Counted from the first letter of the stretch, positions 23,901 to 34,345 are shown. The stretch: 64,000 nucleotides of DNA from Arion vulgaris (GCA_020796225.1 CM036756.1:68383152-68447151); one strand, 5' to 3'. Notes: generated by a model not told the origin, from the sequence alone. Numbers and translations are program-made.

Positions 23901-24417
23901 AATATAAGGAAAGAATGCAGTAAAACTATGTAACAATATCAATATAAGGAAAGACTGCAGTAAAACTATGTAGCAATATCAATATAAGGAAAGACTGCAG
24001 TAAAACTATGTAGCAATATCAATATAAGGAAAGACTGCAGTAAAACTATGTAACAATATCAATATAAGGAAAGACTGCAGTAAAACTATGTAACAATATC
24101 AATATAAGGAAAGAATGCAGTAAAACTATGTAACAATATCAATATAAGGAAAGAATGCAGTAAAACTATGTAACAATATCAATATAAGGAAAGAATGCAG
24201 TAAAACTATGTAACAATATCAATATAAGGAAAGAATGCAGTAAAACTATGTAACAATATCAATATAAGGAAAGACTGCAGTAAAACTATGTAGCAATATC
24301 AATATAAGGAAAGAATGCAGTAAAACTATGTAGCAATATCAATATAAGGAAAGACTACAGTAAAACTATGTAACAATATCAATATAAGGAAAGAATGCAG
24401 TAAAACTATGTAGCAAT
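17931..24417. repeat. 40-bp satellite, about 160 monomers
   Basis: The monomer is AATATCAATATAAGGAAAGA followed by CTGCAGTAAAACTATGTAAC. Two diagnostic sites vary: GACTGCAG/GAATGCAG and GTAAC/GTAGC. Broken monomers occur near 18415, 20600-20660, 20880-20930, 21820 and 23262. The last ~1.1 kb or more repeats an earlier stretch at an offset of about 1433 bp. At the right end the array passes without a break into element S. Confidence 0.98.
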
Positions 24418-24480
24418 GGCGAAACAAGTAAAAACAAAATACTGTAGGATTACAAAAACAATAACAATACACAGCAACTT
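24418..24480 (-). mobile_element. Element S, first part, minus strand
   Basis: GGCGAAACAAGTAAAAACAA and ACAATAACAATACACAGCAA match the reverse complement of 61260-61350. It is continuous with the last satellite monomer and is split from its remainder at 24641 by a SINE. Confidence 0.82.
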
Positions 24481-24640
24481 TTGGCTGAAATCGGATGCAC
24501 GTGTCCTAAACGTGTAGAAGTCTATGCGTTTAGGGCCTATCAAACCAATGTGCAACGTACACATATTCTTGGCAAAGATCAAACATATCACAAAGAGTGA
24601 TTAAAATTGGTCGCAAAGAAGAAACTCAAAGAAGAAAAAG
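24481..24640 (+). mobile_element. SINE-L, 5'-truncated, with 12-bp target duplication
   Basis: The element runs from GGCTGAAATCGGATGCACGT to the GAAGAAAAAG tail. ACACAGCAACTT is present on both sides (24469-24480 and 24641-24652). The first part of SINE-L is missing, as expected for incomplete reverse transcription. The position inside element S is certain because S resumes on the right. Confidence 0.93.
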
Positions 24641-24690
24641 ACACAGCAACTTATCCACCAAAGTCCTTTATCAAGCAATGTAAAAGTGTC
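24641..24690 (-). mobile_element. Element S, second part, minus strand
   Basis: After the duplicated ACACAGCAACTT it reads CCACCAAAGTCCTTTATCAA followed by GCAATG. This matches CGACCAAAAAGGCCTTAATC followed by AAGCAAAACG at 60635-60662. Confidence 0.78.
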
Positions 24691-25128
24691 ATTTTTCCAA
24701 CGCAGTTAATATTTCTAAAATATTGAGAAATATATATTGTTAATGTTTATTTGAGTTTCTCAGCCTTTGAGAATTTAGTAGCATTCTTCAGTTAAAATTA
24801 AAAAAAAAAGAAGAAGCTTTGACATATCTCTTGACAATAGCAGACACTTAGTTTTACATTATTTGCTTGTGCTTGAGGAAACTCCTTGTGCTCATCTTAT
24901 AATAAATTTGAAGCTACTTTGAATGATGTATGCATGTTTGTTATATGTGTATGCATGTTTGTATATATTATATTGTCTAGTCTCAAATATATACAAGCAC
25001 AATAAGCTTATAGCACGTATTTGTGCAAACGCTGTTCGATCGAACGGTACCAGATTATTCTGTGTCTAGCTAAAACGAAGTGTTTGAAACGACACTCTGA
25101 GTAATGCAATTTTTTAATGGCCCTGTTT
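24691..25128. other. Unassigned AT-rich sequence
   Basis: No gene seen. TGTATGCATGTTTGT is repeated twice near 24926-24962. Confidence 0.5.
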
Positions 25129-25690
25129 GTTTTCGTAAGAACGCTCGTATTGATAAGCTAGACAATGGGTGTCGTAAGAACGCTCGTATTGATAAGCTAG
25201 GCAATGGGTGTCGTAAGAACGCTCTGATTGATAAGCTAGACAATGGGTGTCGAAGAACGCTGCGTATTGATAAGCTAGGCAATGGTGTCGTAAGAACGCT
25301 GCTATTGATAAGCTCGGCTGGTGTCGATCTTAATAATTGAACCTCGTATTGATAAGCATGGCAATGGGTGTCGTAAGAACGCTCGTATTGATAAGCTAGG
25401 CAATGGGTGTCGTAAGAACGCTCGTATTGATAAGCTAGGCAATGGGTGTCGTAAGAACGCTCGTATTGATAAGCTAGGCAATGGGTGTCGAAGAACGCTG
25501 TATTGATAAGCTAGACAATGGGTGTCAAGAACGCTCGTATTGATAAGCTAGACAATGGGTGTCGTAAGAACGCTCGTATTGATAAGCTAGGCAATGGGTG
25601 TCGTAAGAACGCTCGTATTGATAAGCTAGGCAATGGGTGTCGTAAGAACGCTCGTATTGATAGGCTAGACAATGGGTGTCGTAAGAAATG
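25129..25690. repeat. 39-bp minisatellite, about 14 copies
   Basis: The unit is CGTAAGAACGCTCGTATTGA followed by TAAGCTAGACAATGGGTGT. The length is a multiple of three, so it stays open in several frames on both strands (for example RKNARIDKLGNGC repeats on plus). One- and two-base deletions in five or so copies break those frames. It is not a protein gene on this evidence. Confidence 0.96.
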
Positions 25691-25789
25691 GGAGTAGGTG
25701 GTTCGAGTAGTGTGTTTGTCACTTTGTTTTTTCGGAAGTTCTGAATACTTTTACACTGTCTATTTATTAATCGTATTGCAGTGGGAGAT

Positions 25790-25978
25790 AAAGGGTTAAA
25801 AAAAGACAGAAAGACAGGGAAATCCTGAAACGAACTTTACTGAGAGAGGTGGTAAATATAGGATTTAATTCCATAGAAGAGATTGAATGAGATGACCAGG
25901 ATAGAGCGGTGTGGATAAATTGCTTGAAGACTCTATGTAACACATAACTGTACGAGAGAAATATAATATTAAATAATA
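25790..25978 (+). mobile_element. LINE-A 3' end
   Basis: CCTGAAACGAACTTTACTGA, GATTGAATGAGATGACCAGG and AACTGTACGAGAGAAATATAA match the family tail. It is more diverged than the other copies. Confidence 0.75.
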
Positions 25979-27018
25979 TATGTTTGTTAGAAGGGATGTA
26001 TTTCGATCACATTATGTTTATATGTTTAAGCATCATAATAAAAGTTGTAGTTCAATCTATGTAACCAGTTCGTGTTACCGACACGCGTCTCAGTAGCCAT
26101 TTGTTCACAGGCAAGAATAATTTGGGAGCATGATTTAAACGGCAACATCAAAGTCAAATATGCGAGAGAGTAAATGTGAGAGCGTAAATGTGAGAGAGTA
26201 AATGTGAGAGATCGCTAATAGAACCAGTTATCACTCTCAGATTCGCTTCCATTGTTTCAGTAACTGTGACATATCGATAAACTTCCCAGATTTCATTACT
26301 TTCAACAAGACAAGTCAAAACTACCGGGTAATTTGGCTTCCCTAATAGGACTGCAAATAATCTAACCTGTGCGCTCAAGCATGCCGAACAGTCTCTTGTC
26401 TTTCTTCATTTTACACTTTCATTTATTCTATTCTACATTCATTACATTGAATGATAAATTCCCCCCTCCCTCCCATCAGCGTATTGTTGTAATGTCCATA
26501 GCGTAGCGTTAATCTTCATCATTCCGCCAAATCTGTACTATTATTCACAGTCTCCGATTTAACATCTGTAAAACGACCAAGTAAACTTGTTTAAACGTTA
26601 GCACACACGTCGACCTTGCTCGATTGTTTTCATTGGAAATGGGATGCGAAATTTCCAGTAATTGTCAATGAACTAGTTGTAATGAGATTTTCCCCGCTTG
26701 GTCTCTGCCAGTGTCGGACGTTTGCTGTTTACTCAAGACAAGACTAAAAGTCTCTGAATGCCTGCTGTGGCATCGAACGTTATGCTCCTTGTGGTGATAA
26801 AATGAAGAGAATTAGACATTGATAGCAAACTGGAATAATATTATTCATTTGTCTGAAGACTTTAACTGTCTGATTTTTCCGTATTTGAAGTTTATAGACG
26901 CTTCATCCAAGATTCGTCAATTAAATTGTGCTTTGTTAATGTGCTACTTACGGTGACACAAGGAAGAATTTAGTTGTGGTGATGACACTCGTAAATCGTA
27001 TGAACATATAATACAGTC
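25979..27018. other. Unassigned sequence with one orphan minus-strand frame
   Basis: AATGTGAGAG-type 15-bp units occur three times at 26160-26208. A 74-codon minus-strand frame (26154-26378) reads VRLFAVLLGKPNYPVVLTCL near its start and is not low complexity, but no domain is recognised and its last part runs into the 15-bp units. It could be an exon remnant. The rest shows nothing. Confidence 0.4.
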
Positions 27019-27426
27019 TTGCAAGATCTAAGAGAAAACATACGCTCTGAATATTTCAACGAAGAAGATAAAGGGTATTCTCTATCTCGGTTGCGCAAGT
27101 TATGCATACCGATAGATGCGGCAAGACGGGAAAACTACGAGAGAAACCCTAGTAGATATAAAAATCAATACAGAACGGGAGTTTGTAGTTTAAACCAGAG
27201 CCAAATATAAACTTATTAAAGTTATTTACAGTTGGCTGTGTCTAAACACACTGAAATACATGCTTGGGAGGAGATTGGAGCAATTTTGAACATATACAAT
27301 GAAGATGATCCTCAAATAAACAATGAACTGTCTTGCACACAAAAAATTAATGGAAATTATAGTTTATTAACCCTGTTTATCTATCTAATTCTTCGAGATG
27401 GCATCTCGTTTTTGTTTTTAATATAG
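27019..27426 (+). other. Two adjacent unexplained open frames
   Basis: Frame one (27019-27210) contains NIRSEYFNEEDKGYSLSRLR. Frame two (27232-27426) starts after TTATTTACAG and contains TEIHAWEEIGAILNIYNEDD. Composition is protein-like rather than repeat-like and no other copy is in the window. Neither frame has a recognisable family, and the end of frame two is AT-driven hydrophobic sequence. They may be decayed exons or the upstream part of the LINE that follows. Confidence 0.25.
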
Positions 27427-27539
27427 TCAATATTTATTACAATTAAAATATATAATGTAATAATTTGTTGTTTTAGAGTTTTTGTTCATCACCATCATGT
27501 GCCGTATTCACATCAAAGGTTAGTTAAAATGGAATGTTG

Positions 27540-28190
27540 AATCGACAATAAAAAAAAACTTGAAGACAGGAAAATTACCAGGATGTTATAATATATATAC
27601 AGAGTTTATCAAAGCTGGAGGAGAACATAGCATACAAATATATCACACAATATGTAAAAAAAGGTATGGGAAGCAGGAAATGGCCACAGGAATGGAAACG
27701 ATCATATTTATCTCAATTCCAACAAAAGAAGACACCAAATTATATACTAACTATAGAACATATGCATTTATTAGTAAAACAAGTTCAATCTTACTAAAAA
27801 ATTAATCATGGGAAGACTTTGTAGGAAAATAGAAGAAAGAATCTATGTAACACAAGCTGAATATAGACATAACAGAGATACGACCTTATTAAACATGAGG
27901 ATAATCATAGAAAAATCTAGAGAGTAGAATATAGATCTATACTCATGATTTATTGATTAGGCAAAGCATTAGATTATGCAGAACTTCAAGAATTGTGGAA
28001 AATAATGGAAGAAATGTCATTTCCATTACATTTAATACAGATCATAAAAGAACTTAATAGTAATCAAATGGTGGCTGTAAGAACGTACGATGATACATCA
28101 TATTTGTTTGACATAAGGTAACTAGTCAGCAAAGGTTAGTTCTGTAGCCTTGTCTGTTTAACATATATGCTGAAAACATCAAGATGAAGG
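27540..28190 (+). pseudogene. LINE reverse-transcriptase central domain, decayed
   Basis: Fragments in shifting frames give EFIKAGGEHSIQIYHTICKK, then a KWPQEWKRS-type block, NYRT, EERIYVTQAEYRHNR, LQELWKIMEEMSFPLHLIQI and IKELNSNQMVAVRTYD, ending before the FADD box. This is the N-terminal half of the palm and fingers of a non-LTR reverse transcriptase. At least five frameshifts or stops exclude function. It is one of only two pieces in the window that are not 3' tails. Confidence 0.88.
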
Positions 28191-28214
28191 ACAAAACAAT
28201 TTAATAGCCAACAA

Positions 28215-28412
28215 TCTGGAAGAGATGGCTTGGTTATTGGTTATTGTTACTAAACTGACGTCATTGCACTCCGGGCAGACCCATAGGTGCTCAGTCTCCC
28301 CAACAGATATCGAAGAGTATGCATACTGATGGTTCCTGTGGCTCGCTGATTAAACACACCTCTCACTCTGCCTCTCAGACATCCAGTTCGACTTGAACAA
28401 CGGGTAAGAGAT
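28215..28412 (+). mobile_element. SINE-J copy
   Basis: It runs from GGTTATTGGTTATTGTTACT through TGACGTCATTGCACTCCGGG and GGTGCTCAGTCTCCCCAACA to CAGTTCGACTTGAACAACGG. It is the best plus-strand copy for defining the family. Confidence 0.82.
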
Positions 28413-28645
28413 GGCTAAGAACATAGATGAACGGAGTCAACTTATATCTGTAGCAATGAACCTCAAGGGTTTGGAAACTTAAAGAAGAAGAACAGTGATA
28501 CTCAACATTGATAGGAAAGAACCCACCAGATTACACACCTGTTTGCTATTTTATTTGTTGACGAATTCTATAAAGATGTACATTTGTAATGTTTAGTTCT
28601 TATATATAGTATATAGTCTCAGGTTATCGGACACTGGGCTAGGAA

Positions 28646-28811
28646 CAGTGGTGACTCATGATCATTTTTGTTGGTGGGGCCAGACACAAATTTTCGTGAA
28701 AATCATGGTTTTGAGTTGTTATGTTTTAATTTATAAAATAATAAATACACGTTACATATTCTTTTTAGTGGGGCCCGGGACCTAGTGGTCCTTACTGACG
28801 AGCCGCCACTG
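28646..28811 (-). mobile_element. hAT-type MITE, 166 bp, copy 2
   Basis: Exact 8-bp duplications GCTAGGAA lie at 28638-28645 and 28812-28819. The right end ACGAGCCGCCACTG is intact; the left end CAGTGGTGACTCATGATC has drifted. The interior (CGTGTATTTATTATTTTATA in reverse) matches copies 1, 3 and 4. Confidence 0.93.
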
Positions 28812-28879
28812 GCTAGGAATAACAATAGAAATCTATAAAACTATTTTTTTAAACAGAAACTGCAATGGCAAATTGTCAT

Positions 28880-29030
28880 AGTAGTCATCATCATCAGGTG
28901 CCGTGCCGGCTAGCGTATGCGATCATGGATCACCACAAATCTCTTGTCTCTGGTGTTTGCTATCATCTCAGATGTTGACGCTCTTCCGTGCAGTAAAGTT
29001 AGGTTATCCAAAAATGTAACTCTCTGTATG
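28880..29030 (-). mobile_element. LINE-Y 3' fragment, minus strand
   Basis: GCGTATGCGATCATGGATCA and CTCAGATGTTGACGCTCTTC share order with 43575-43660. It is a short diverged remnant. Confidence 0.5.
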
Positions 29031-29149
29031 TTTCTCTCTCATAGTATTAGATATAATTTAATCAATGTTTTACTAAAAGCGCTGAAAATTAAAAAAATAA
29101 TAATATACATCTTAATGATAAGTTGCAGTTTTTTAGTACGCTCCACTGG

Positions 29150-29440
29150 TTTAAAAAAAAAAAGTAAAGGACCCTTTCATACCTCGTGGTATATAGGTCA
29201 ATACAGTGTTAGGCCTGTATTTTCATTGACCGTCGGCACATGATAGGTGATGTGGTCAGCATCAGGCCGGCCGCCTTTACTTTCCCAGAGCATGTCTGGT
29301 ACCCAGTTTAGGCTGGGTCGACCTGAGAGCAGTCGCGGTCGGGAAAAATTCCATGCGCATTGCGGGAGCTGAACCAAGACCACCAGCCTTGCGAAGCGAG
29401 TTCACTAACAACTACGTTACAGCGGCTCTCACGCTCCACT
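29150..29440 (-). mobile_element. SINE-R, near full length, minus strand
   Basis: On the minus strand: head with GTAGTTGTTAGTGAACTCGC (A-box area) and GGTTCAGCTCCCGCA (B box), then GACCCAGCCTAAACTGGGTA, CATGCTCTGGGAAAGTAAAG and the AGGGTCCTTTACTTT end with an A-rich run. It aligns end to end with 59545-59815. Confidence 0.88.
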
Positions 29441-29554
29441 GGGAGTGGAGCAAAATTAGACATAGAAAAAGAGAGAACAGAGAGAGAGATAAGATAAGTA
29501 ATATAAAATACTTTTATGTCTTATTGTGCAACGAGACGTCGAGTTGTGCTTCTT

Positions 29555-29715
29555 CTTCATGCGTTGGCCTGCTATGACTTCAGGCGTAGTCATGGCACTT
29601 GTATGACGCTTCTGACTGAATTTTACGTGATGCCTGCTTTCCTTATAATGAGTCTACCCCGCCACATAGGCTTGCTTGCTCCGACTTTAGAGTTAGTCGA
29701 GAGTTGTGCTAATTT
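29555..29715. repeat. Dispersed repeat Z, copy 2
   Basis: GACTTCAGGCGTAGTCATGG and CGCTTCTGACTGAATTTTAC match the copies at 5175 and 49042. Confidence 0.62.
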
Positions 29716-29944
29716 CATCGAAACTGATGCAAGTGTATCTTAGTGGTTATTGTTGTTGTTAATCCATGGTATTGGAGGATTTCTACAATATTGCATTTAC
29801 ATTACTATACCTGCTTCGTGATATTTATAGCTTTCTAAAACAAGAACACAGCTATAATATAAATGCATCTCTAGTTTGTTGTGCTTTATTGTGGCAATAA
29901 TCATGAAGTATTTTGCTCCTCCCAACACAAAATTTAGTTTCTGC

Positions 29945-30250
29945 ATTGTTCCCAATCTGCCCGGTAGAGGTTAGGTGATCGTGTCTTGTGCCTTGTTCCC
30001 AATCTGTGGCGTAGAGGTTAGGTGATCGTGTCTTGTGCCAAAGGTATCAGGTTCGTTCCCTCGTGGAACCATCTGGATATTTTTCCAGAGATCCCCGATC
30101 ACAATGCAGGTGAGATCGATTTCATAAGTCTGTCGTAGTCGAACGATAAAACGTAGGTCCCGTGGTCAAGACAGTTGAAGACAACTCAAAGTCATCGTCG
30201 CCGCAGCTACTGTATATATGTTCTGCTGCTGACATTGCAGCAAATTAAAA
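29945..30250 (+). mobile_element. SINE-O-type tRNA-derived element with duplicated head
   Basis: GTAGAGGTTAGGTGATCGTG appears twice (about 29964 and 30012), and the second is followed by CAGGTTCGTTCCCTCGTGG (B box). TTTTTCCAGAGATCCCCGAT then matches 39410-39435 of SINE-O. The 3' part differs from SINE-O and is shorter. Confidence 0.7.
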
Positions 30251-30656
30251 AGAAACGAACGTCAATATGTGAGGGAGTCCCTTGCGTGCAGTAACGTTGG
30301 TTCTAACCAGTTTTGGTGTTCATCATTTCGTTGATTGTCTCCCCTGCGGTACAACATAATACATTACGGTCTCACCACGAGTAACTTGTTAAACATGTCG
30401 TTATTGATATTCACAATGTATCAGAACCATATAATATCTCGATGTTCCCTAGTAATGTCGATTATAATGTTGATTTTTGGATCTGAGATTTCGTAAGGGC
30501 TCTTGAGACTCATAGCAATCTCGAAATCCGGCATCAGAACAAGGGGAATCAAGTACAATTACTGTCCGCCAAGGGAGCTAAATCTGGTTTTCACTACGAG
30601 ACAGTTTCCTCCCTCTGCGACCGAAAGAAAGCTACAATTGTATTATCCTTTCTTCG
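30251..30656. other. Unassigned sequence
   Basis: No gene or recognised repeat. It lies 3' of the orphan frame at 30657-30848 on the minus strand. Confidence 0.45.
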
Positions 30657-30848
30657 TCAGTCCGTTATCAGACGTTTGAAACAAATTAGGGTACGTCCAT
30701 CGTCTTCCAAATAACTGGTCTTCTCTGTTTTCTCCGCATTCCTTGAAAGCATGTCCTCAATCAGCCTAGTTCCACAGGATAACACACTAAGTTCTGGAGA
30801 TAATTTCTTTTTCTCTTGATTTCTCTCAAGTGACTTGTCCGGTAACAT
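30657..30848 (-). other. Orphan 63-codon frame, possible exon
   Basis: It is a Lys/Glu-rich non-repetitive frame (SLERNQEKKKLSPELSVLSC near the start). Upstream in frame lies a plausible splice acceptor ending ATATACAG. No AATAAA was seen near the stop. No family is recognised and there is no second copy in the window. Confidence 0.25.
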
Positions 30849-31169
30849 TATGAAGACATTCTGTATATGATACTAGTTTTAGAAATGAAATGTAATCTTT
30901 ACTTTGTAACTTACATTTCTCACATCTGTTCATATTGTCGCCAGAAATGTAGTAGAAACAAAATATATAAAAGTTAAAATAAACAAGTCTAAGGGCAAAG
31001 GATTGATTTTATTGCAGCTGGTTTCCCCAATATAATTCTGTCGTTTTCGACGGTAATAGCACGCCAGTTACCAAGAGTGGTGCACAAAGCACGAACTCCG
31101 TATCTCAGCAACAATCCTAGGGATCTCATGAAAAAAATTGCACATATGACTCGGATCCATATTTGAAAT
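30849..31169. other. Unassigned sequence
   Basis: AT-rich. A minus-strand 61-codon frame at 30989-31174 runs into the SINE at its right edge and is not supported. Confidence 0.45.
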
Positions 31170-31410
31170 TGCATGCTTCAGATTGATTGATTGATTGATT
31201 GTTTGATTGATAGGATCATCATTGCACTTCGGTGAGTAACCATTCGTGCTCAGATATTTTTCTTACACATGAAAATCTCAACCACAGTGTGTGCCAACTT
31301 CCTAGCACCGGCGAGGGTTCCCGGTGTAATTTTGAAAATAGTGAAGATATTTTTGTAGGAATTTTGTCAGAACGACAGGCAAATGTTTTAACTTCACCAT
31401 AGATACGAGT
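31170..31410 (-). mobile_element. SINE-O, minus strand, 5'-truncated
   Basis: A (GATT)n tail leads into ATAGGATCATCATTGCACTT, CCTAGCACCGGCGAGGGTTC and GAAGATATTTTTGTAGGAAT, the reverse of 39590-39760. The tetranucleotide tail is as in the plus copies. Confidence 0.85.
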
Positions 31411-31424
31411 TTGTTTGGTTTTTT

Positions 31425-31640
31425 GGGGGGGGTTTTTCCCGATCCAGAAGCACTTGAGCTTTTCAGCTCTTCGGCTCGGTGCCATGGACATCGTAATCCT
31501 TCGGTTCGGTGCCACGAACAACGTAAATCTGGGGAATCTGTGGCTTTTTCTGCCATCCCGCGGAATTGAACCGCACACACAGAGGGATAGTCACCCGTAG
31601 TCCAACGCGCTACGAACACGCTGGGCAGACAGGCATAGAT
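31425..31640 (-). mobile_element. SINE-N copy 1, minus strand
   Basis: On the minus strand the head is GCGTTCGTAGCGCGTTGGAC-like (A box TAGCGCGTTGG) and GTGCGGTTCAATTCCGCGGG (B box). The body, read on plus, includes GATCCAGAAGCACTTGAGCT and CTTCGGTTCGGTGCCACGAA. Frames of 61-119 codons on both strands here are all SINE sequence. Confidence 0.88.
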
Positions 31641-31950
31641 CCGAGTTAATTTAATGTTACAATCAAGTAGGTAACCTTCCTGTGTTGAATATGCCTATTC
31701 AATATATCCAGCTACATCTTTTTACCATTCTGATTATACATTTGGACAGAATTACATCAGAATAGACATGTTCGCGCCTCACATAAATGTACACTCCGCC
31801 GAGAGAAATTAAGCCTCCTGAATACAAAAACAAACTTTGAAAAAAATATCCAACACTTCATAGAAGAAAAAGAGGAAACTCACAACTGCTTGTGGTTGGA
31901 ACAACAACAACAACAACAACAGTCTAATGTTTGTCTATCCCATGGTATTG

Positions 31951-32145
31951 TTGTGGACTGCGATGGTCTGCTCATCTGAGATGGACTGCGATGGTCTGCT
32001 CATCTGAGATGGACTGCGATGGTCTGCTCATCTGCGATGGACTGCGATGGTCTGCTCATCTGAGATGGACTGCGATGGTCTGCTCATCTGCGATGGACTG
32101 CGATGGACTGCGATGGACTCCGATGGACTGCGATGGTCTGCTCAC
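31951..32145. repeat. 28-bp minisatellite passing into 10-bp units
   Basis: GGACTGCGATGGTCTGCTCA followed by TCTGAGAT repeats at 28-bp spacing about five times. It then collapses to CGATGGACTG 10-bp units before a final long unit. The short unit is contained in the long one, so this is a two-level array. Confidence 0.95.
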
Positions 32146-32164
32146 GAAGGCATTTTTATCCAAA

Positions 32165-32265
32165 GATCCCTAGAATTTTTGTCAGAGCTACGGAGTTCGT
32201 GCTTTGTCAAATTATTTCGGTCTCATCGTGTTTTTCAATTCGTTATCGAATGTGTTAATGCTTCT
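32165..32265 (+). mobile_element. SINE-P body fragment
   Basis: GTCAGAGCTACGGAGTTCGTGC followed by TTTGTCAAA resembles the GGAGCTATGGAATTCGTTC block of SINE-P. Short and uncertain. Confidence 0.4.
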
Positions 32266-32511
32266 TTAAGTCGAAACATTTACTGTCATCATAACAACGG
32301 TATAACCTTTTATGTATCAAATTGACAAAATTCCAAGGAACACATTTTCGGTTCTGTGACTGGAGAAAAATGTGTCAATAATTTTATCATAATAAATCAT
32401 ATCTTCATATTTAATATTACATGTAGGTCACGATTGTAACAGACGGGAAAAACGTTGGAATTGATCGGGGGAAAAAATGATACCATAAAATTGCTAGTAA
32501 CTAAGAAAAGG

Positions 32512-32730
32512 AATTTTTAATATTTTTTTCCCGATCCAGAAGCACTAGAGTTTTTCAGCACTTCGGTTCGGCTCCATGGACATCGTAACCCTTCGGTTCG
32601 GTGCCACGAATACCGTAAATCTGGGGAATCTGTGGCTTTTTCTGCCATCCCGCGGAATTGAACCCGCACACACAGAAGGATAGTTACCCGTAGTCCAACG
32701 CGCTACGAACACGCTGGGCAGACGGGCGAG
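32512..32730 (-). mobile_element. SINE-N copy 2, minus strand
   Basis: Same order as copy 1, with a fully matching B box GGTTCAATTCC in GTGCGGGTTCAATTCCGCGG. It ends at CACGCTGGGCAGACGGGC, the SINE 5' end on the minus strand. Confidence 0.9.
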
Positions 32731-33364
32731 AAAAGCATTAAAACCCCAGCAAATGTAGAACTTTTTGACACAATTCTTTCTCGAATGTTCTCAGATTTAT
32801 TTCCCTTATCAGTTGGTGTATTTCTGGAGCTATAGTAGATAATTCGTTGAGTGGCTTAAATATCATGTACGTTTGGTGATAAAACTGAGAACTGACAAGT
32901 GCTAGATGGTTTTTAGATCCAAAATTAGAACTGCTCTTAATGCAAGAACATCGATTAGACCAACGGTTCCCATAATTTGGATTATCGTAGACTTCCTTTT
33001 AAATATATTTTATCTGTCACGGAACTCCAACAGTTTCTATATATGAAAATAGAGAGGAATGAGTGTGTTACATTAGTAAACAATGTTTACAATTTAACAT
33101 GTTAATAAACAACAAAGAAAACATTAGGAATATAATTAGGTTTAACATTTATTTTTCTGTTTGAAATGTCAAAGATCATAATCTTTCTTCAATCGCTTGA
33201 GGACCTCCTGTGAATACCACGCGGACCCCTGTGGTCCCTGGACACTAGTTTGGGAAACGCTAGATTAAACCAAACAGGCTCAAGTCTATAGAACCTGACG
33301 GTTTTACATGGGAGTCCCTCGCAACTTTATCTACATTACCATTCTTAAACATTGCAATAAGACC
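32731..33364. other. Unassigned sequence
   Basis: No gene seen. GTTGGTGTATTTCTGGAGCT near 32812 faintly recalls SINE-P. CGCGGACCCCTGTGGTCC near 33221 is a local palindrome-like spot. Confidence 0.45.
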
Positions 33365-34345
33365 TCTTCTTCTTCTTCTTCTTCTTTTGTCCTCACACTG
33401 CTACCGGGTTGTTGCCCAGTGTTGAGGTTTTCTGTTTTTGTCTTGCGCTGTTCTGGTGGTTTGGGTGATTGTTATTTTTGCTCTTTCACAGGATTCTGCT
33501 ACGCGATCTAACCATCTTTTCCGTGGTCTTCCTCTTGCCTTCTTTCCTGATGTTCTGTTGTAGAAGACTGTATACTGTAGAGTTTGGATGCATTCTTATT
33601 AAGTAGCCAAACCACTTCATTCTTTGTTTATCTATGTAATTCAAGCAAGGTTCTGTGCCAACTTTCTTTCTTATGCTGATGTTAGTGATTCTGTCTTTTC
33701 TTGTGTTGTTGGTAACTTTTCACAGGCAACGCATTTCACATGTATAATAGTTATTTTTTGTGACTGCGCTTTGCTCAGTGTCCATGTTTGGCTCTGGTAA
33801 CACAAAGTAGGTATAAAAATGCTGTTGATCATCTGTTGCTTAGCTGCCTATGACATTTTTGTATGCCTTAACAATGGGGCCAACTGGTAGGTTACAGCAT
33901 TTGCTTTTGCACTCTAGCCTCTATCTCTCTATCCAGTTTTCCGTCTTCTGTGAATATGCTTCCTAAGTATTTGAATTATTTCACTTGGTTTATTTTAGTG
34001 CCATTGACTTGGATGTCTAGATTATTATGTTTTCTTCCCATATTCATTATTTTTGTTTTAGTGTTGTTGATTTTCATGTCATGATTTATACAATTTTTGT
34101 TCAAGGTATCAATATGATGTTGTAGATCTTGTTCATTTTGATGTATCAAGCACTGATCATCTGCAAACAGCAGTTCATTTATTTCATCATTATCTGAATT
34201 TGACTCTTGAGTTATTTTATCCATATATGCAATAAATAGTAGTGGTGAGAGGACACAACCTTGTCTAACACCTGATGTAGTAAGGCCTATCAAACTGAAA
34301 TTGGCATACAGTTTAGTGTTTGTTTCTGCTAACATTTACTTGATA
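33365..34345 (-). pseudogene. LINE-B reverse transcriptase, palm to C-terminus, minus strand
   Basis: A 119-codon frame (33976-34335) carries TTSGVRQGCVLSPLLFIAYM and LLFADDQCLI, the catalytic Asp-Asp box of a non-LTR reverse transcriptase. Going on, frame-shifted pieces read YLGSIFTEDGKLDREIEARV, the cysteine-rich EMRCL block, then RMKWFGYLIRM and a GRPRKR-type linker at about 33530. It then ends near a (CTT)n tract. It is the longest LINE piece here, but stops and frameshifts show it is dead. Its C-terminal part recurs at 46340. Confidence 0.93.

Noticed and set aside
17931..24417. CRISPR-like array because of regular repeats
   Set aside because: There are no unique spacers: units are head-to-tail without intervening sequence, and the genome is eukaryotic in character.
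31219..31619. Overlapping 105- and 119-codon minus-strand frames
   Set aside because: They cross SINE-O and SINE-N copies; the same residues appear at 32512 and 34475 in broken frames.
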